Positions 39,948 to 50,017 of a DNA stretch of 61,487 nucleotides are shown here, piece by piece; within the stretch, counting starts at the first letter, position 1; the number at the start of each line of letters is the position of its first letter. The notes under the pieces are model-generated. The model searched no databases. It worked only from the letters and a program-made list of their open reading frames with translations, and was not told where the DNA came from. Both the position numbers and the translations under genes were made by a program. The DNA comes from Thalassotalea sp. 42_200_T64 (GTDB taxonomy: Bacteria > Pseudomonadota > Gammaproteobacteria > Enterobacterales > Alteromonadaceae). The stretch spans positions 1-61,487 of the forward strand of contig MABC01000051.1 in assembly GCA_002162925.1 (NCBI GenBank). The letters run 5' to 3'.

Positions 39948-40673
39948 ATGGGCAGAGCTTACCAAAACCGTAAAGCCGATATGGCAAAAACTGCGGGACA
40001 AAAAACCAAGGTTTATTCTAAGTACGGTAAAGAGATTTACGTAGTGGCGAAAAATGGTGGCCTTGACCCGGACGGCAACCTGGCATTACGTCGCTTAATT
40101 GAAAAAGCCAAAAAAGATCAAGTGCCAACGCACGTTATTGACAAGGCGATTGATAAAGCCAGTGGCGCCGGTGGTGAAAACTACGAGCCGGCACGGTATG
40201 AAGGTTTTGGCCCAGGCGGCTGCATGGTGATAGTCGATTGTTTAACCGACAACACCAACCGTACCATCAAAGATGTGCGTCAGGCGTTCACCAAAACCAA
40301 TTCCAAAATTGGTGGCCCAGGTTCGGCATCTTTTATGTTTGATCACCAGGCTTTATTTTGTTTCAAAGGCGACGATGAAGACGCCATTTTGGAGCTGCTA
40401 ATGATGGCCGATGTTGATGTAACCGATGTAGAGCTAGAAGACGGTATCATCACCGTGTTTGCCCCGCATACCGAGTTCTTCAAAGTGAAAACCGCATTAA
40501 CCGAAGAACTGCCAGACATTAGCTTCGAAATGGAAGAGATCACTTGGGTACCACAAGATTACAAAACCATTACCGATGAAGACGACATTGCCGCTTTTGA
40601 AAAATTCATGGGCATGTTAAACGACAGTGATGATGTACAAAACATTTATCACAATGCCGAAATCGAAAATTAA
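39948..40673 (+). CDS. YebC/TACO1-family protein, YeeN subtype
   Basis: 241 residues. The opening [29 protein letters not shown] stretch, [25 protein letters not shown] and the C-terminal [11 protein letters not shown] match the YeeN branch rather than YebC proper. Family members act as translation factors or transcription regulators; recent work on YebC/YeeN points to helping ribosomes through proline stretches. Followed by its own terminator. Confidence 0.92.
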   Translation: MGRAYQNRKADMAKTAGQKTKVYSKYGKEIYVVAKNGGLDPDGNLALRRLIEKAKKDQVPTHVIDKAIDKASGAGGENYEPARYEGFGPGGCMVIVDCLTDNTNRTIKDVRQAFTKTNSKIGGPGSASFMFDHQALFCFKGDDEDAILELLMMADVDVTDVELEDGIITVFAPHTEFFKVKTALTEELPDISFEMEEITWVPQDYKTITDEDDIAAFEKFMGMLNDSDDVQNIYHNAEIEN

Positions 40674-40700
40674 TTTTTCTCGAAAAGCTAAACACATAAG

Positions 40701-40723
40701 CCGGTACTTGTTACCGGTTTTTT
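40701..40723 (+). terminator. Rho-independent terminator of the YeeN-type gene
   Basis: CCGGTA/TACCGG stem with a CTTGT loop and six Ts, 28 bp past the stop codon. Confidence 0.8.
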
Positions 40724-40731
40724 ATACATAT

Positions 40732-40870
40732 AGGTGCTTATACCCGACAGGCAGGGGCCTTTTGAGGGTGATTAATTCAGGGATGAATTAACTTAGGTTT
40801 TCCATGGATGGAATAAAATCTGTTATACATCTTCAACATGGAAGTTGTATATAAGAGCAATGCCAATGTT
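40732..40870. repeat. Dispersed intergenic repeat, copy A
   Basis: 40732-40773 is the inverted counterpart of the unit at 55049-55090 (GGTGCTTATACCCGACAGGC and the following TTTTGAGGGTGATT). At 40772-40791 lies the hairpin TTAATTCA-N4-TGAATTAA shared with 46506-46525. At 40845-40866 ACATGGAAGTTGTATATAAG resembles 46378-46398 in copy B. No gene is seen in it. Confidence 0.6.
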
Positions 40871-40911
40871 TATTTTAGCGTCGGCTAAAACTCGGTAAAT
40901 ACGCTCTGCTA

Positions 40912-41580
40912 TTAAGCTGTCATGCCATATTTGACGAACAACTCTTTTTCTTCCGCTTGCAGGTCTGTGAACAATTTACTGCCATGAACGCGTTCTATAT
41001 AGGCAGCAACTTTTGGCCATTTACTGGCATCACATCGTTGCTGACAATGATGCATCATCAAGAACATGGCGCCCACGCATAAATCCGCCAAAGTGAAACT
41101 GTCCCCTACCAGGTAATCGCTGCTCAGCTGGTTTTCCAGGTATGTGCAGATTTCCGGGATTTCCGTAGTGATGGCTTTATCGATATCGGTTTGAATTGGC
41201 TCTCGATTGAAAAATTGTTTCGCCAAAATGACTTCGGCAAATAAATGCCCACCTATCACTTCCACCATTTTGCTGCTGGCATATTCGGCAAACCATAATG
41301 CCCGTGCCGCGGCAATATCATCAGTTGGCAAGAGTGCCGGTTGCGGATATGCACGCTCAAGGTAGGCGATGATCACATCGGAATCGGTAATGAAATTATC
41401 ATCACTGGCAAATAAAGGAATTTTACCGAGCGGGCTGTGTTCGACAAATTCTACCGGTTTATCTTCCATGAATGGAAAAACGGCGATCTGCTGATAATCC
41501 AAGCCCTTAAACGCCAGCGCCAAACGCACTTTGCGCACATAAGGAGAAAGCTCAACGCCGTACAATGTTAACTTTGCCAT
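40912..41580 (-). CDS. Glutathione S-transferase family protein
   Basis: 222 residues from ATG 41580 (MAKLTLYGVELSPYVRKVRL), preceded by AGGAAA; an upstream ATG in frame at 41607 is less likely. Thioredoxin-like N-domain with SPYVRKVRLAL and the glutathione site around FITDSDVIIAYLE, then the helical C-domain. Substrate cannot be predicted. Monocistronic by appearance. Confidence 0.9.
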   Translation of the reverse strand: MAKLTLYGVELSPYVRKVRLALAFKGLDYQQIAVFPFMEDKPVEFVEHSPLGKIPLFASDDNFITDSDVIIAYLERAYPQPALLPTDDIAAARALWFAEYASSKMVEVIGGHLFAEVILAKQFFNREPIQTDIDKAITTEIPEICTYLENQLSSDYLVGDSFTLADLCVGAMFLMMHHCQQRCDASKWPKVAAYIERVHGSKLFTDLQAEEKELFVKYGMTA

Positions 41581-41649
41581 GTTATTTTCCTCATTTAAGT
41601 GTTTCAAAGTGATTCTCTTTCTATATCGCTTATTCAGTATAGATGTAGC

Positions 41650-42699
41650 TTAGTCAGTATACCAAGTGCCATCTTCTTTCGGCACAAACCAAGGTTTCGA
41701 GTACCAGTAGAAGCGGCCCGGTTTTGAAATACTCGGGGCTGTACAATTACTGCGGTTTCGACCCGGCTTAAATTTGGCATCAAAATTCATAGTAAAACGT
41801 TCTTTGCCTTGCCAGCTTATTTCGGTTTTACCAAAGCCGGCAATAAAGCACGAAAGCATGTTCGGATAAAAATCGTTTAGTTCAATTTCTACGGTTTTAT
41901 TCGGCTGTTCACCAAGTGGTACAATAGTCTTCGCTCGCTGGCTTTTTTTTGACACATTAAACGCGACAGAATTAAGTTTATCTTTTAACGGCCCAAGCCT
42001 GTCATAGGGCATAGACGCTGGAAATCTTGGTATTGCCGTTAAGTCGGTACTCGCGCCAACGGGGCCCGATTGCTGAGTGAAAACCGCAAACCCCAGCTGT
42101 TCCAACTTTTGTTGCGCCTGCGGGGTATATTCGCCGTATGGCAGGGCAAAGTATTGCCAGCTCTGGCCAACTTTATCGGCAATGATCTGCTCTGCTAGCA
42201 CTAACTCGTCAAGTTTTTGCTCAAGCCAGATGGCGGCATCGAACCCCTTTGGTGTTTTTATTAAAGAATCGTGACGTAGGCCATGATTGGCAATTAATAC
42301 GCCTCTGTCGGCCATGTGCTTAATTTGCGCCCAGTCTAAATAAGTTCCGCTGTTCTTCGGCACCGTTTCCGGATTGATAAATAGGGTATAGGGGTAACCG
42401 TACTCGGTTAATAACGGATGGCCGTTATAAAGAATATCGCTATAGCCATCATCAAAGGTGATAACAATGGTTTTATCTTCTAATGGTTGTTTAGCCTTTA
42501 ATGCCTCCACCATCGCATTTAACGGAATCACTTTAAAGCCATTGTCTTTAAAGTATTTCAGGTGCAATTTAAATTGTTCTGGGGTTATTGAGGTACTTTT
42601 TGGGGTGTTATCACTGACATGATGATACACCAGAACCACAGTTGCCTTGGCGACACTTGCAAAGATGAGTAAGAAAAAGGCGAGTAATTTTAACGTCAT
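41650..42699 (-). CDS. Secreted polysaccharide deacetylase-family protein
   Basis: 349 residues, signal peptide 1-18. NodB motif ITFDDGYSDILYNG near residue 77 with the catalytic and metal Asp pair, and the His of ANHGLRHDS follows. The C-terminal third (about 260-349) is a non-catalytic region. De-N-acetylates or otherwise modifies a cell-surface glycan in the periplasm. The gene is not embedded in an evident polysaccharide cluster. Confidence 0.9.
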   Translation of the reverse strand: MTLKLLAFFLLIFASVAKATVVLVYHHVSDNTPKSTSITPEQFKLHLKYFKDNGFKVIPLNAMVEALKAKQPLEDKTIVITFDDGYSDILYNGHPLLTEYGYPYTLFINPETVPKNSGTYLDWAQIKHMADRGVLIANHGLRHDSLIKTPKGFDAAIWLEQKLDELVLAEQIIADKVGQSWQYFALPYGEYTPQAQQKLEQLGFAVFTQQSGPVGASTDLTAIPRFPASMPYDRLGPLKDKLNSVAFNVSKKSQRAKTIVPLGEQPNKTVEIELNDFYPNMLSCFIAGFGKTEISWQGKERFTMNFDAKFKPGRNRSNCTAPSISKPGRFYWYSKPWFVPKEDGTWYTD

Positions 42700-42777
42700 G
42701 GGAAAGCCAAACAGAATTAAAGGAATATAAACGTTATAGTGTATGATAGCTTATGCCAATTATCATGCTAATTAATA

Positions 42778-42850
42778 ATACCAATTTGATTAAGTATGTG
42801 GTCTACGTTTTCACCATTAAAAATGAGCAGATATTTAATCAACTTGGTAT
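42778..42850. repeat. Inverted-repeat element (MITE-like) with ATACCAA/TTGGTAT ends
   Basis: The 16-bp arms ATACCAATTTGATTAA and TTAATCAACTTGGTAT match at 15 of 16 positions across a 73-bp element. It has no ORF and ends 11 bp before the MATE start codon. Similar ends occur at 19820-19834, and a half site at about 4587. Confidence 0.65.
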
Positions 42851-42861
42851 AGGGTGTTTTT

Positions 42862-44196
42862 TTGTCGCAACGTGCATTAACCGAACGCAAAGCGCTATTT
42901 GCGTTAGCCATTCCAATGATCCTCTCCAATATCACTGTGCCATTGCTGGGTTTGGTGGATACCGGAGTTATTGGTCATTTGCCTGAGGCATATTATCTCG
43001 GTGCCACTGCGGTTGGTGCGATGCTCATTACCTTTATCACCTGGTTTTGTGGCTTTTTACGCATGTCTACTTCCGGCTTGTCGGCGCAAGCCTATGGCAG
43101 TAATAGTCAGCAGCAGATTCTGCTGGTGTTAGTACGTGGCTTACTGGTAGCACTGCTAATTGGCATTATCATTATCATCTTGCAAGTCCCCTATATTAAC
43201 TCTGCCCTGTGGTTATCGGGAGGCAGTGAACAAGTACAATTATTTGCCAAGCAATACAGTAGCATCAGGGTGTGGGGTATTCCCGCCGCATTAGCCAACT
43301 TGGTGATCTTGGGCTGGCTGTTAGGTATGCACAAAGCCAAATATGCAATGTGGCTGTTAATTGTCACCAACCTGGTTAATGTCACGTTAGATCTATTGTT
43401 TGTGTTGGTGTTTAATTGGCAGGTGATGGGCGTTGCCTTGGGCACCCTAATCGCCGAATATTCCAGCTGCGTATTGGGCTTATATTTAATTGCCAAAACC
43501 CTAAACATACACCATAAACAATTGCTCAATACTCTGGCATCAGTCAAGCAGTCGTTACTCGATAAAGCCGACTTAACTCCCTATTTAAAGCTCAATCGAG
43601 ACATAGTGATCAGAACACTGTGTTTAGAAGTTTGCTTCGTCTTTATCACTTTTCAAGGGGCAAGATTGGGGGACACTGTGGTTGCTGCCAATGCAATTTT
43701 GTTGAATTTTCTGTTACTGATATCCTTTGGTCTCGATGGTATTGCCTATGGAGCCGAAGCTCGGGTGGGTCGGGCAAAAGGTGCCAATGACAAACCTGCC
43801 CTACAACTTGCCGTCGCCATTGCGTTAAAATACAACGTACTATTTGCGCTGATCTACAGCCTGTTTTTCTATTTGTTCGGCTTGCAATTGATCATGGTGC
43901 TTACCGACATACCAGAAGTTATCGCCTTTGCCAGAGAATTTTTACCCTGGATCATCGTTCTACCTGTACTTGCCTGTTGGTGTTATTTATTTGATGGTGT
44001 ATATATAGGGTTAACGCAAGGTGCAACTATGCGAAACTCGATGCTGATTGCTACCTTTGGCTGTTTTTTCCCGAGTTGGCTGGCGTTACAAAGTTTTGGC
44101 AATCACGGCTTATGGGCGGCATTTAGCCTGTTCATGGTTGCCCGCGGCTTAACCTTGTATCTACATTACCATAGCAACAAACATAGCTTATGCTAA
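42862..44196 (+). CDS. MATE-family efflux transporter, DinF-like
   Basis: 444 residues, twelve transmembrane helices. Opens with ALFALAIPMILSNITVPLLGLVDTGVIG, the typical MATE/DinF N-terminus; the mid-protein QGARLGDTVVAANAILLNF also fits. Exports drugs or metabolites with Na+ or H+. The apparent start is TTG, without a clear Shine-Dalgarno site, next to the inverted-repeat element. No SOS box is visible, so it may not be damage-inducible. Confidence 0.9.
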   Translation: MSQRALTERKALFALAIPMILSNITVPLLGLVDTGVIGHLPEAYYLGATAVGAMLITFITWFCGFLRMSTSGLSAQAYGSNSQQQILLVLVRGLLVALLIGIIIIILQVPYINSALWLSGGSEQVQLFAKQYSSIRVWGIPAALANLVILGWLLGMHKAKYAMWLLIVTNLVNVTLDLLFVLVFNWQVMGVALGTLIAEYSSCVLGLYLIAKTLNIHHKQLLNTLASVKQSLLDKADLTPYLKLNRDIVIRTLCLEVCFVFITFQGARLGDTVVAANAILLNFLLLISFGLDGIAYGAEARVGRAKGANDKPALQLAVAIALKYNVLFALIYSLFFYLFGLQLIMVLTDIPEVIAFAREFLPWIIVLPVLACWCYLFDGVYIGLTQGATMRNSMLIATFGCFFPSWLALQSFGNHGLWAAFSLFMVARGLTLYLHYHSNKHSLC

Positions 44197-44227
44197 ATTA
44201 AACAAACTGATTAACGAAGGAAACTTA

Positions 44228-45475
44228 GTGCTAACCACCTTATTTGTTGTAATAGCAGCCATGATTTTTGCGCTATTCATCCTCATCAAAGTATTGAAAT
44301 TTCATCGCAATATTGCGGTGTTATTTTTTTGTATGCCATTGCTGATCTGCATTTCACCGACCATTACTTTTGTTGGCGGCTTGCTCGCCAGTAAAATTGC
44401 CCCAGATCCAAGTTTAGCAACCTTGCCATTAACTATATTGATAATCGGTATTGCCACCTCCACCTTTTTAGTGGCCGGATTGTCGAGGAAATATGGCCGT
44501 AAGAGGGCAACCAACTTAGGTTACGCACTAGCGTTAACCGGCACATTGTTAGCCATGTATGCGGCGATTATTGGCCACTTTTACTTATTATTAATTGCCA
44601 CCTTCTTGCTTGGTGGCAGTTTAGCGTTTGCTCAACAAATGCGCTTTGCCGCGATTGAAAGCGTCAATAAAGAGCAAGCGGCAAAAGTCATATCCGCGCT
44701 GATGTTATCCGGCATTTTTGCTGCCATGATTGGCCCAGAAATCGCCTTCTTAGGCAAAGACTGGATTGATTCGCCGCATGGCTATGCCGGTTCATTTCTC
44801 GGCCTGGCGATAGTGGTTATTATATCTTGGTTAGTGTTCCAACTGTTTAGCAACCCACAAATTAGTGAAGACAATGTCGGTGAAGCTGAAGTAAGGCCCT
44901 TATCTGTCATCATCAAACAGCCTATTTTTATCATCGCCTTATTATCGGCAGCCATTGGTTATGGGTTAATGAGTTTTATCATGACGGCGACACCATTGAG
45001 TATGCACCAAATGAATGGTCATTCATTAGCAGACACCAAATGGGTGATCCAAAGTCACATTGCCGCCATGTTTTTACCGTCATTATTTACTGGCATATTG
45101 ATCAAGCGCTTTCATAGTGCCAATGTATTATTGGTGGGTACTTTAATGTTTGCTGTTGTTTCCGTCATTGCCTTAAATGGTCAGCAAGTGGTGCATTACT
45201 GGTGGGCATTAGTGTTGCTGGGTATTGGCTGGAATTTTCTGTTCATTACTGGCACCGTGTTATTGCCTGAAAGTTATCACTCTGGAGAACGCTTTAAAGT
45301 ACAAGCGATCAATGATTTTGCCATTTTTGTGGTGCAAGGTTTTGCCTCATTGTTGGCCGGCTGGATTTTATTCAAGAGTAGCTGGAACGTATTGATGTAT
45401 AGCAGCATGCCTTTTATTGGCATCATGCTTATCGTCTGTATTTGGCATTATCGTAATCGTCGCCAAAATCATTAA
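44228..45475 (+). CDS. MFS transporter
   Basis: 415 residues with twelve predicted transmembrane helices. The loop-2/3 signature is LSRKYGRKRATNLGY. Substrate unknown. GTG start with AAGGA at good spacing, 31 bp after the MATE gene, so the two exporters are probably co-transcribed. Confidence 0.9.
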   Translation: MLTTLFVVIAAMIFALFILIKVLKFHRNIAVLFFCMPLLICISPTITFVGGLLASKIAPDPSLATLPLTILIIGIATSTFLVAGLSRKYGRKRATNLGYALALTGTLLAMYAAIIGHFYLLLIATFLLGGSLAFAQQMRFAAIESVNKEQAAKVISALMLSGIFAAMIGPEIAFLGKDWIDSPHGYAGSFLGLAIVVIISWLVFQLFSNPQISEDNVGEAEVRPLSVIIKQPIFIIALLSAAIGYGLMSFIMTATPLSMHQMNGHSLADTKWVIQSHIAAMFLPSLFTGILIKRFHSANVLLVGTLMFAVVSVIALNGQQVVHYWWALVLLGIGWNFLFITGTVLLPESYHSGERFKVQAINDFAIFVVQGFASLLAGWILFKSSWNVLMYSSMPFIGIMLIVCIWHYRNRRQNH

Positions 45476-45554
45476 ACTCAACTAACCTGAGCTCGGGATA
45501 AGCAGTACTCATTATCCCGAGTTCAGGTTAACTAAATCAAAAATAGGAATGAAC

Positions 45555-46259
45555 ATGCAGTTTCGTAAAATTAAATTATATCATTACCCAGCTACCCGCA
45601 GTGCGCGAGTGAAATGGGTGTTGCACGAAACTATTGGTGATAATTTTGAGGTTGAAATTGTGCCTTTATATGAAGGCAAGCAATACACTGCAGAATATTT
45701 GGAAATGAATCCAAACCACAACGTCCCCATGCTGGAAATCACCCTAGAGAATGGTGAAACAACCACCATGTTAGAAAGTGGTGCCATGGTTACGCTATTC
45801 GCCGACAGCTTTATTGATGCAAACCTGGCGCCGAAAGCTGAAAACGGGGGTATCGCGCGTGCCGATTATTTACAGATGTTGTATTTTGCCAGCTCATGGA
45901 TGGATATGATGCTTTGGCAAATTCGTATTCATCAAGATATCTTACCGAAAGCCGAGCGCGATGAGAAAACCTGTGAGCGCTATCGTGAAAAATTTGTCAG
46001 CGAAGTAGAGCCACAGCTGATCGCCAGATTGAGCAAGCATGATTATATTTGCTCCAATGAATTTTCTGCCGCCGATATTATCATTACCCACAATATTATG
46101 TGGGCGAAAATGTACGGCCTTTGTCAGCATGACGTGTTTAGCCGATATTTATCAAAGGTGACAAAACGTCCGGCTTTTATCAAAGCCTTTAGCGATGCCA
46201 AACAATTCAATTTAAAGCCTGACAAAGACTCGCCGGTAAAAGCTAATTTCTCGGGTTAA
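45555..46259 (+). CDS. Glutathione S-transferase family protein
   Basis: 234 residues from ATG 45555, which is at a better distance from AGGA (45545-45548) than the ATG at 45549. Thioredoxin-like domain (KLYHYPATRSARVKWVLHET) with NHNVPMLEI (cis-Pro) and a long helical C-domain. A second, distinct GST relative to the one at 40912. Substrate unknown. Confidence 0.88.
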   Translation: MQFRKIKLYHYPATRSARVKWVLHETIGDNFEVEIVPLYEGKQYTAEYLEMNPNHNVPMLEITLENGETTTMLESGAMVTLFADSFIDANLAPKAENGGIARADYLQMLYFASSWMDMMLWQIRIHQDILPKAERDEKTCERYREKFVSEVEPQLIARLSKHDYICSNEFSAADIIITHNIMWAKMYGLCQHDVFSRYLSKVTKRPAFIKAFSDAKQFNLKPDKDSPVKANFSG

Positions 46260-46269
46260 TCCTTGAAGT

Positions 46270-46525
46270 TACAAACTTAATGCCATTAAGTGGCAGTTTG
46301 CATTCCTTCATCCTTGAAAACCCTCCCTATCCACCATGATTTACAAGGAAGTAATGAATGCCACGATCACATTTCGACATGGATGTCGTATATTAGGGCA
46401 ATGCAGGGAGCAATTGCCGACGATGTGATGGAGTGGTCCATGGCCCGGGACGATAAGCACTTCCCGGTGCAAAACAGAATTTAAACCATATATGGCAATT
46501 CTAAGTTAATTCATCTCTGAATTAA
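46270..46525. repeat. Dispersed intergenic repeat, copy B
   Basis: This 314-bp gap shows no convincing gene. CGACATGGATGTCG (46377-46390) and the following TATATTAGGGCAATG-like run are shared with copy A; the hairpin TTAATTCA-N4-TGAATTAA (46506-46525) is present in both. A terminator overlaps its right end. Confidence 0.5.
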
Positions 46526-46552
46526 AAAAGACATCACTTGGATGTCTTTTTT
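46524..46552. terminator. Bidirectional terminator between the GST and nfuA genes
   Basis: GACATC/GATGTC stem flanked by A-run and T-run; it would stop both the plus-strand GST and the minus-strand nfuA transcript. Confidence 0.75.
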
Positions 46553-46573
46553 CTTTAATTTGAAACGCTTATT

Positions 46574-47152
46574 TTAGTAGTAAGAATGCTCACCACGTTG
46601 ATGTTCTGTAGCATCGCGAACACCTTTAATTTCACCGCCCATGATCTCGATAAGTTGTTTTTCAACACCATCTTTCACAGTTAAGTCTATTTGGCTACAA
46701 CCATTACAACCACCACCGAATTGTAAAACCGCATAACCGTCTTCGGTGATTTCCATTAATTGACATTCGCCACCGTGACTGGCAAGGCTTGGGTTTACTT
46801 CCGATTGAATGAAGTAGTTCACTCGTTCATATAACGGTGCATCATCGTTTACTTTGCTCAATTTGGCATTTGGCGCTTTCAAGGTCAATTGTGAACCCAT
46901 TTGGTCGGTAACAAAATCAACTTCGGCGTCCACTAAAAAGCGTTCACTGTCTTTATCAACCAAGGCCGCAAAACCATTAAATTCAATACGAATGTCGTCA
47001 GATTCTACCGCTTCTAATGGGCAGTACGAAACGCCACATTCTGCTTGTGCAGTACCCGGATTTACCACGAACACCCGAATGGCCGTGCCTTCTGATTGTT
47101 GCGATAATAACTTTACGAAATGCTCTTGGGCAGTTTCAGAAATTTTGATCAT
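46574..47152 (-). CDS. nfuA: Fe-S cluster carrier NfuA
   Basis: 192 residues: an N-terminal A-type scaffold-like domain (its cluster cysteines largely lost) and a C-terminal Nfu domain with the cluster-binding pair C149 and C152 in GGGCNGCSQ, the same positions as E. coli NfuA. Delivers 4Fe-4S clusters to target enzymes. Neighbours comF and bioH are the usual ones, but a large M14 peptidase gene separates them here. Confidence 0.97.
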   Translation of the reverse strand: MIKISETAQEHFVKLLSQQSEGTAIRVFVVNPGTAQAECGVSYCPLEAVESDDIRIEFNGFAALVDKDSERFLVDAEVDFVTDQMGSQLTLKAPNAKLSKVNDDAPLYERVNYFIQSEVNPSLASHGGECQLMEITEDGYAVLQFGGGCNGCSQIDLTVKDGVEKQLIEIMGGEIKGVRDATEHQRGEHSYY

Positions 47153-47425
47153 GTTTGTCTCACTTCACACTAACGACTTTGCCGGATAGCAACTTGCTAC
47201 CTTGTATCTTGTACCTATTCATTCTACATACCCGACTAATTTACTCAAGTATGAGACTATAATACTATTCTCCAAGGCTAAGAGCCAGTTTTGTTAAGGT
47301 TAAATTGATAACAAACCCCAACAAGCGAATAAAAGTTGCCAAATATACTAGGTAATTAGTTGTTAAGCTGTTAAAAAGGCTATAATTTTATTTCAACAAA
47401 AAATTTTACCCACTTTAAGGAGTCT

Positions 47426-49981
47426 GTGTTGTTGAACCTGATAAAAGCCTTATTGCTAACCTGGTTAGTTAGCAGTGCCTTTGTACAAGCGGAACCACTT
47501 GCGTACTTTTTCCCAGATAATGGCCCTTATCGATCTAGCATCCCAACTCCTCAGTCAGTATTAGGCTTTAACGTAGGCGACCGACATGTGCGACATGATC
47601 AGTTAATCAGTTATTTTCAACAATTGGCGGCGGCAAGCGATAATGTTGTACTGAAAGAAATAGGTTTGAGTAATGAACACCGCAAGCAAGTTATCGCCAC
47701 CATCAGTAGTGCGAAGAACTTAAAAAACTTAGAGCAAATTCTCGCCGACCGACGCACCAACACCAAGCAAGATGAAGATGCACCGGCGGTGATCTGGTTG
47801 GGGTACAGTATTCATGGCAATGAAATCTCTGGCGCAAATGCCTCCATTTTGGTGGCCTACCAACTGGCGGCAGCGATTAATAACGACATTAACCGTTTAT
47901 TAGACAACTTGATCATTGTGATTGAACCGAGCATGAACCCAGATGGTATGGACAGGTTTACCACTTACGCCAATGGCAACCGTAATAAAAGTTACAACAA
48001 TGATACGAATCACCGCGAGCATCAATTTCAATGGCCGTCTGGGCGTACCAATCATTACATGTTTGATTTGAATCGTGACTGGTTACCACTCACTCAAATA
48101 GAAAGTATAAACCGGGTGCGTAATTTTCATCACTATAAGCCTAATGTGTTAGCCGATTTCCATGAAATGGGCAAAGATCGCAGTTACTTTTTCCAGCCTG
48201 GCGTACCTTCGCGCAATAACCCACTAACACCAGCAAAAAACATTGAGTTAACCGAATTATTTGCCAACTACCATGCCGAAGCGCTAGATAGTGATAATCG
48301 CCTGTACTATTCAAAAGAAGGCTTTGATGATTTTTACTACGGCAAAGGCTCTACTTATCCTGATATTAATGGCAGCGTTGGTATTTTATTTGAACAGGCA
48401 AGCTCACGTGGCTACGTTCAACAGAGTAATAATGGCGATGTCACCTTCGCTTTTGGCGTGAAAAATCATCTATTAACCTCATTTTCTACGCTAACGGCAG
48501 CGCTGGAAAACAAACAAAAATTGCATCAATTTAGAAATGACTTCTACGTCCGCATCAACAAGTTGGCTGGCAAAGAAGATTATGCCGGTTATTTGATCAA
48601 TGAAAATCATGACAGCCAGCGCCTGAGCGATTTTTTAACCTTACTCAATCGTCATCAAATTAAAAGTTATCCATTAACCAAAACCTATCGTGGCGACCAT
48701 CAAAACTATGATCAGGGCAGTAGTTATTTTATTCCATTAAAACAACATCAATACCGTTTGGTAAAAACCATTTTTGAGCCAGTCACCACGTTTAAAGACA
48801 ATACCTTTTATGACGTCTCTGGCTGGACCTTACCCCTTGCCTACAACATTAAATCGGTACGGGTTGAAACCAGCCGTGGTTTAAGTGTGTCGATTTCGCC
48901 TTGGCAACCCACCGAGACGGCAGTGGCAAGTCCAACGACAGCGGCATACGCCTATGCCTTTTCCTGGGATAACTATTACGCCCCAAAAATGCTCAATGCA
49001 CTGTTAAACCAAGGCATAGTGGCAAAGGTCGCTACAAAAGATTTTTCGGTGAACCTTGATGAACAGCAGCAAGATTTTGCCGCCGGCAGTATCGTCATTC
49101 CACAGGGTTTACAAACCACAGATAACTGGTTAGAAACGCTTACCAACAGCCAAAAAAACACCGCCATTGAGCTGGTCGCTATCAACACCGGTTTATCGAT
49201 GAAAGGTGTCGATATCGGCAGCCCATCTTTAAAATCATTAACGCCAATAAAAGTGATGATGATTGGTGGTCACGGGGTATCGCAATACGAAGCTGGCCAT
49301 ATGTTGTATTACCTTGATGACACTCTGGGTATTCCAGTATCCGTCATTGATACGTTCCGCTTAAGCGCAGTGGATTTTTCCGCATACACACATATCATCA
49401 TGGTGGATGGTGAGTATAAAAACATGCCCGAAGGCACCAGTAAAAAGCTAAAAACCTGGATAGAAGCCGGTGGCACCATTTATGCGCAAAAAAGAGCGAC
49501 ACGTTATTTAGCGGCAAAAAATTTACTGAATGCCAGTTTCACCACAGAAAATGAAATTAATCGCTTATTTAATAGCGCCAATTTAGCGTATGGGGATAAA
49601 GCCGACTTGGCGGCACAAAAGCGCATTGCCGGCACTATATTTTCCACCGATATCGATTTAAGCCATCCGTTAACGTATGGCTATCACCACAAGAAACTGC
49701 CAGTATTTAAAAACAGTACGGTAATTATTGAGCAACCTTCAAAACCGTTTGTTACCGTTGCCAGATATGAAAGTGAACCGCTATTAAGTGGCTATGCGGC
49801 ACCAGCAATGACGGATAAGGTTGCCGGTAATGCCGCCATCATTGCCCATAATGTGGCTAACGGTAGAGTGATAGCCAGTACCAATAATTTAGTGTTTCGG
49901 GGTTACTGGCAAGGCACATCGAAAATTGTCGCCAATGCGTTATTCTTCTCAAAAGCATTTAGCGTTAGCACCGAAGATTAG
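47426..49981 (+). CDS. Large secreted M14-family zinc carboxypeptidase
   Basis: 851 residues with a signal peptide (cleavage near VQA-EP, about 22). M14 zinc ligands: HGNE in YSIHGNEISG near residue 130 and the later His in DFHEMGKD; DGMDRF and LNRDW are typical. The C-terminal region (about 605-690) looks class I glutamine-amidotransferase-like (VMMIGGHGVSQYEAG), as in some family members. The start is GTG 47426 or TTG 47429, with AAGGAG just upstream. Confidence 0.9.
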   Translation: MLLNLIKALLLTWLVSSAFVQAEPLAYFFPDNGPYRSSIPTPQSVLGFNVGDRHVRHDQLISYFQQLAAASDNVVLKEIGLSNEHRKQVIATISSAKNLKNLEQILADRRTNTKQDEDAPAVIWLGYSIHGNEISGANASILVAYQLAAAINNDINRLLDNLIIVIEPSMNPDGMDRFTTYANGNRNKSYNNDTNHREHQFQWPSGRTNHYMFDLNRDWLPLTQIESINRVRNFHHYKPNVLADFHEMGKDRSYFFQPGVPSRNNPLTPAKNIELTELFANYHAEALDSDNRLYYSKEGFDDFYYGKGSTYPDINGSVGILFEQASSRGYVQQSNNGDVTFAFGVKNHLLTSFSTLTAALENKQKLHQFRNDFYVRINKLAGKEDYAGYLINENHDSQRLSDFLTLLNRHQIKSYPLTKTYRGDHQNYDQGSSYFIPLKQHQYRLVKTIFEPVTTFKDNTFYDVSGWTLPLAYNIKSVRVETSRGLSVSISPWQPTETAVASPTTAAYAYAFSWDNYYAPKMLNALLNQGIVAKVATKDFSVNLDEQQQDFAAGSIVIPQGLQTTDNWLETLTNSQKNTAIELVAINTGLSMKGVDIGSPSLKSLTPIKVMMIGGHGVSQYEAGHMLYYLDDTLGIPVSVIDTFRLSAVDFSAYTHIIMVDGEYKNMPEGTSKKLKTWIEAGGTIYAQKRATRYLAAKNLLNASFTTENEINRLFNSANLAYGDKADLAAQKRIAGTIFSTDIDLSHPLTYGYHHKKLPVFKNSTVIIEQPSKPFVTVARYESEPLLSGYAAPAMTDKVAGNAAIIAHNVANGRVIASTNNLVFRGYWQGTSKIVANALFFSKAFSVSTED

Positions 49982-50017
49982 AGTCTTTTGATCTTTGCAG
50001 TTCATTTTTGCAACGGT

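Noticed and set aside
42862..44196. SOS control of the DinF-like gene as in E. coli
   Set aside because: No CTG-N10-CAG box was seen upstream and it is not next to lexA.
46290..46484. 64-codon ORF as a gene
   Set aside because: It lies across repeat motifs shared with another intergenic region and has no ribosome site or family resemblance.
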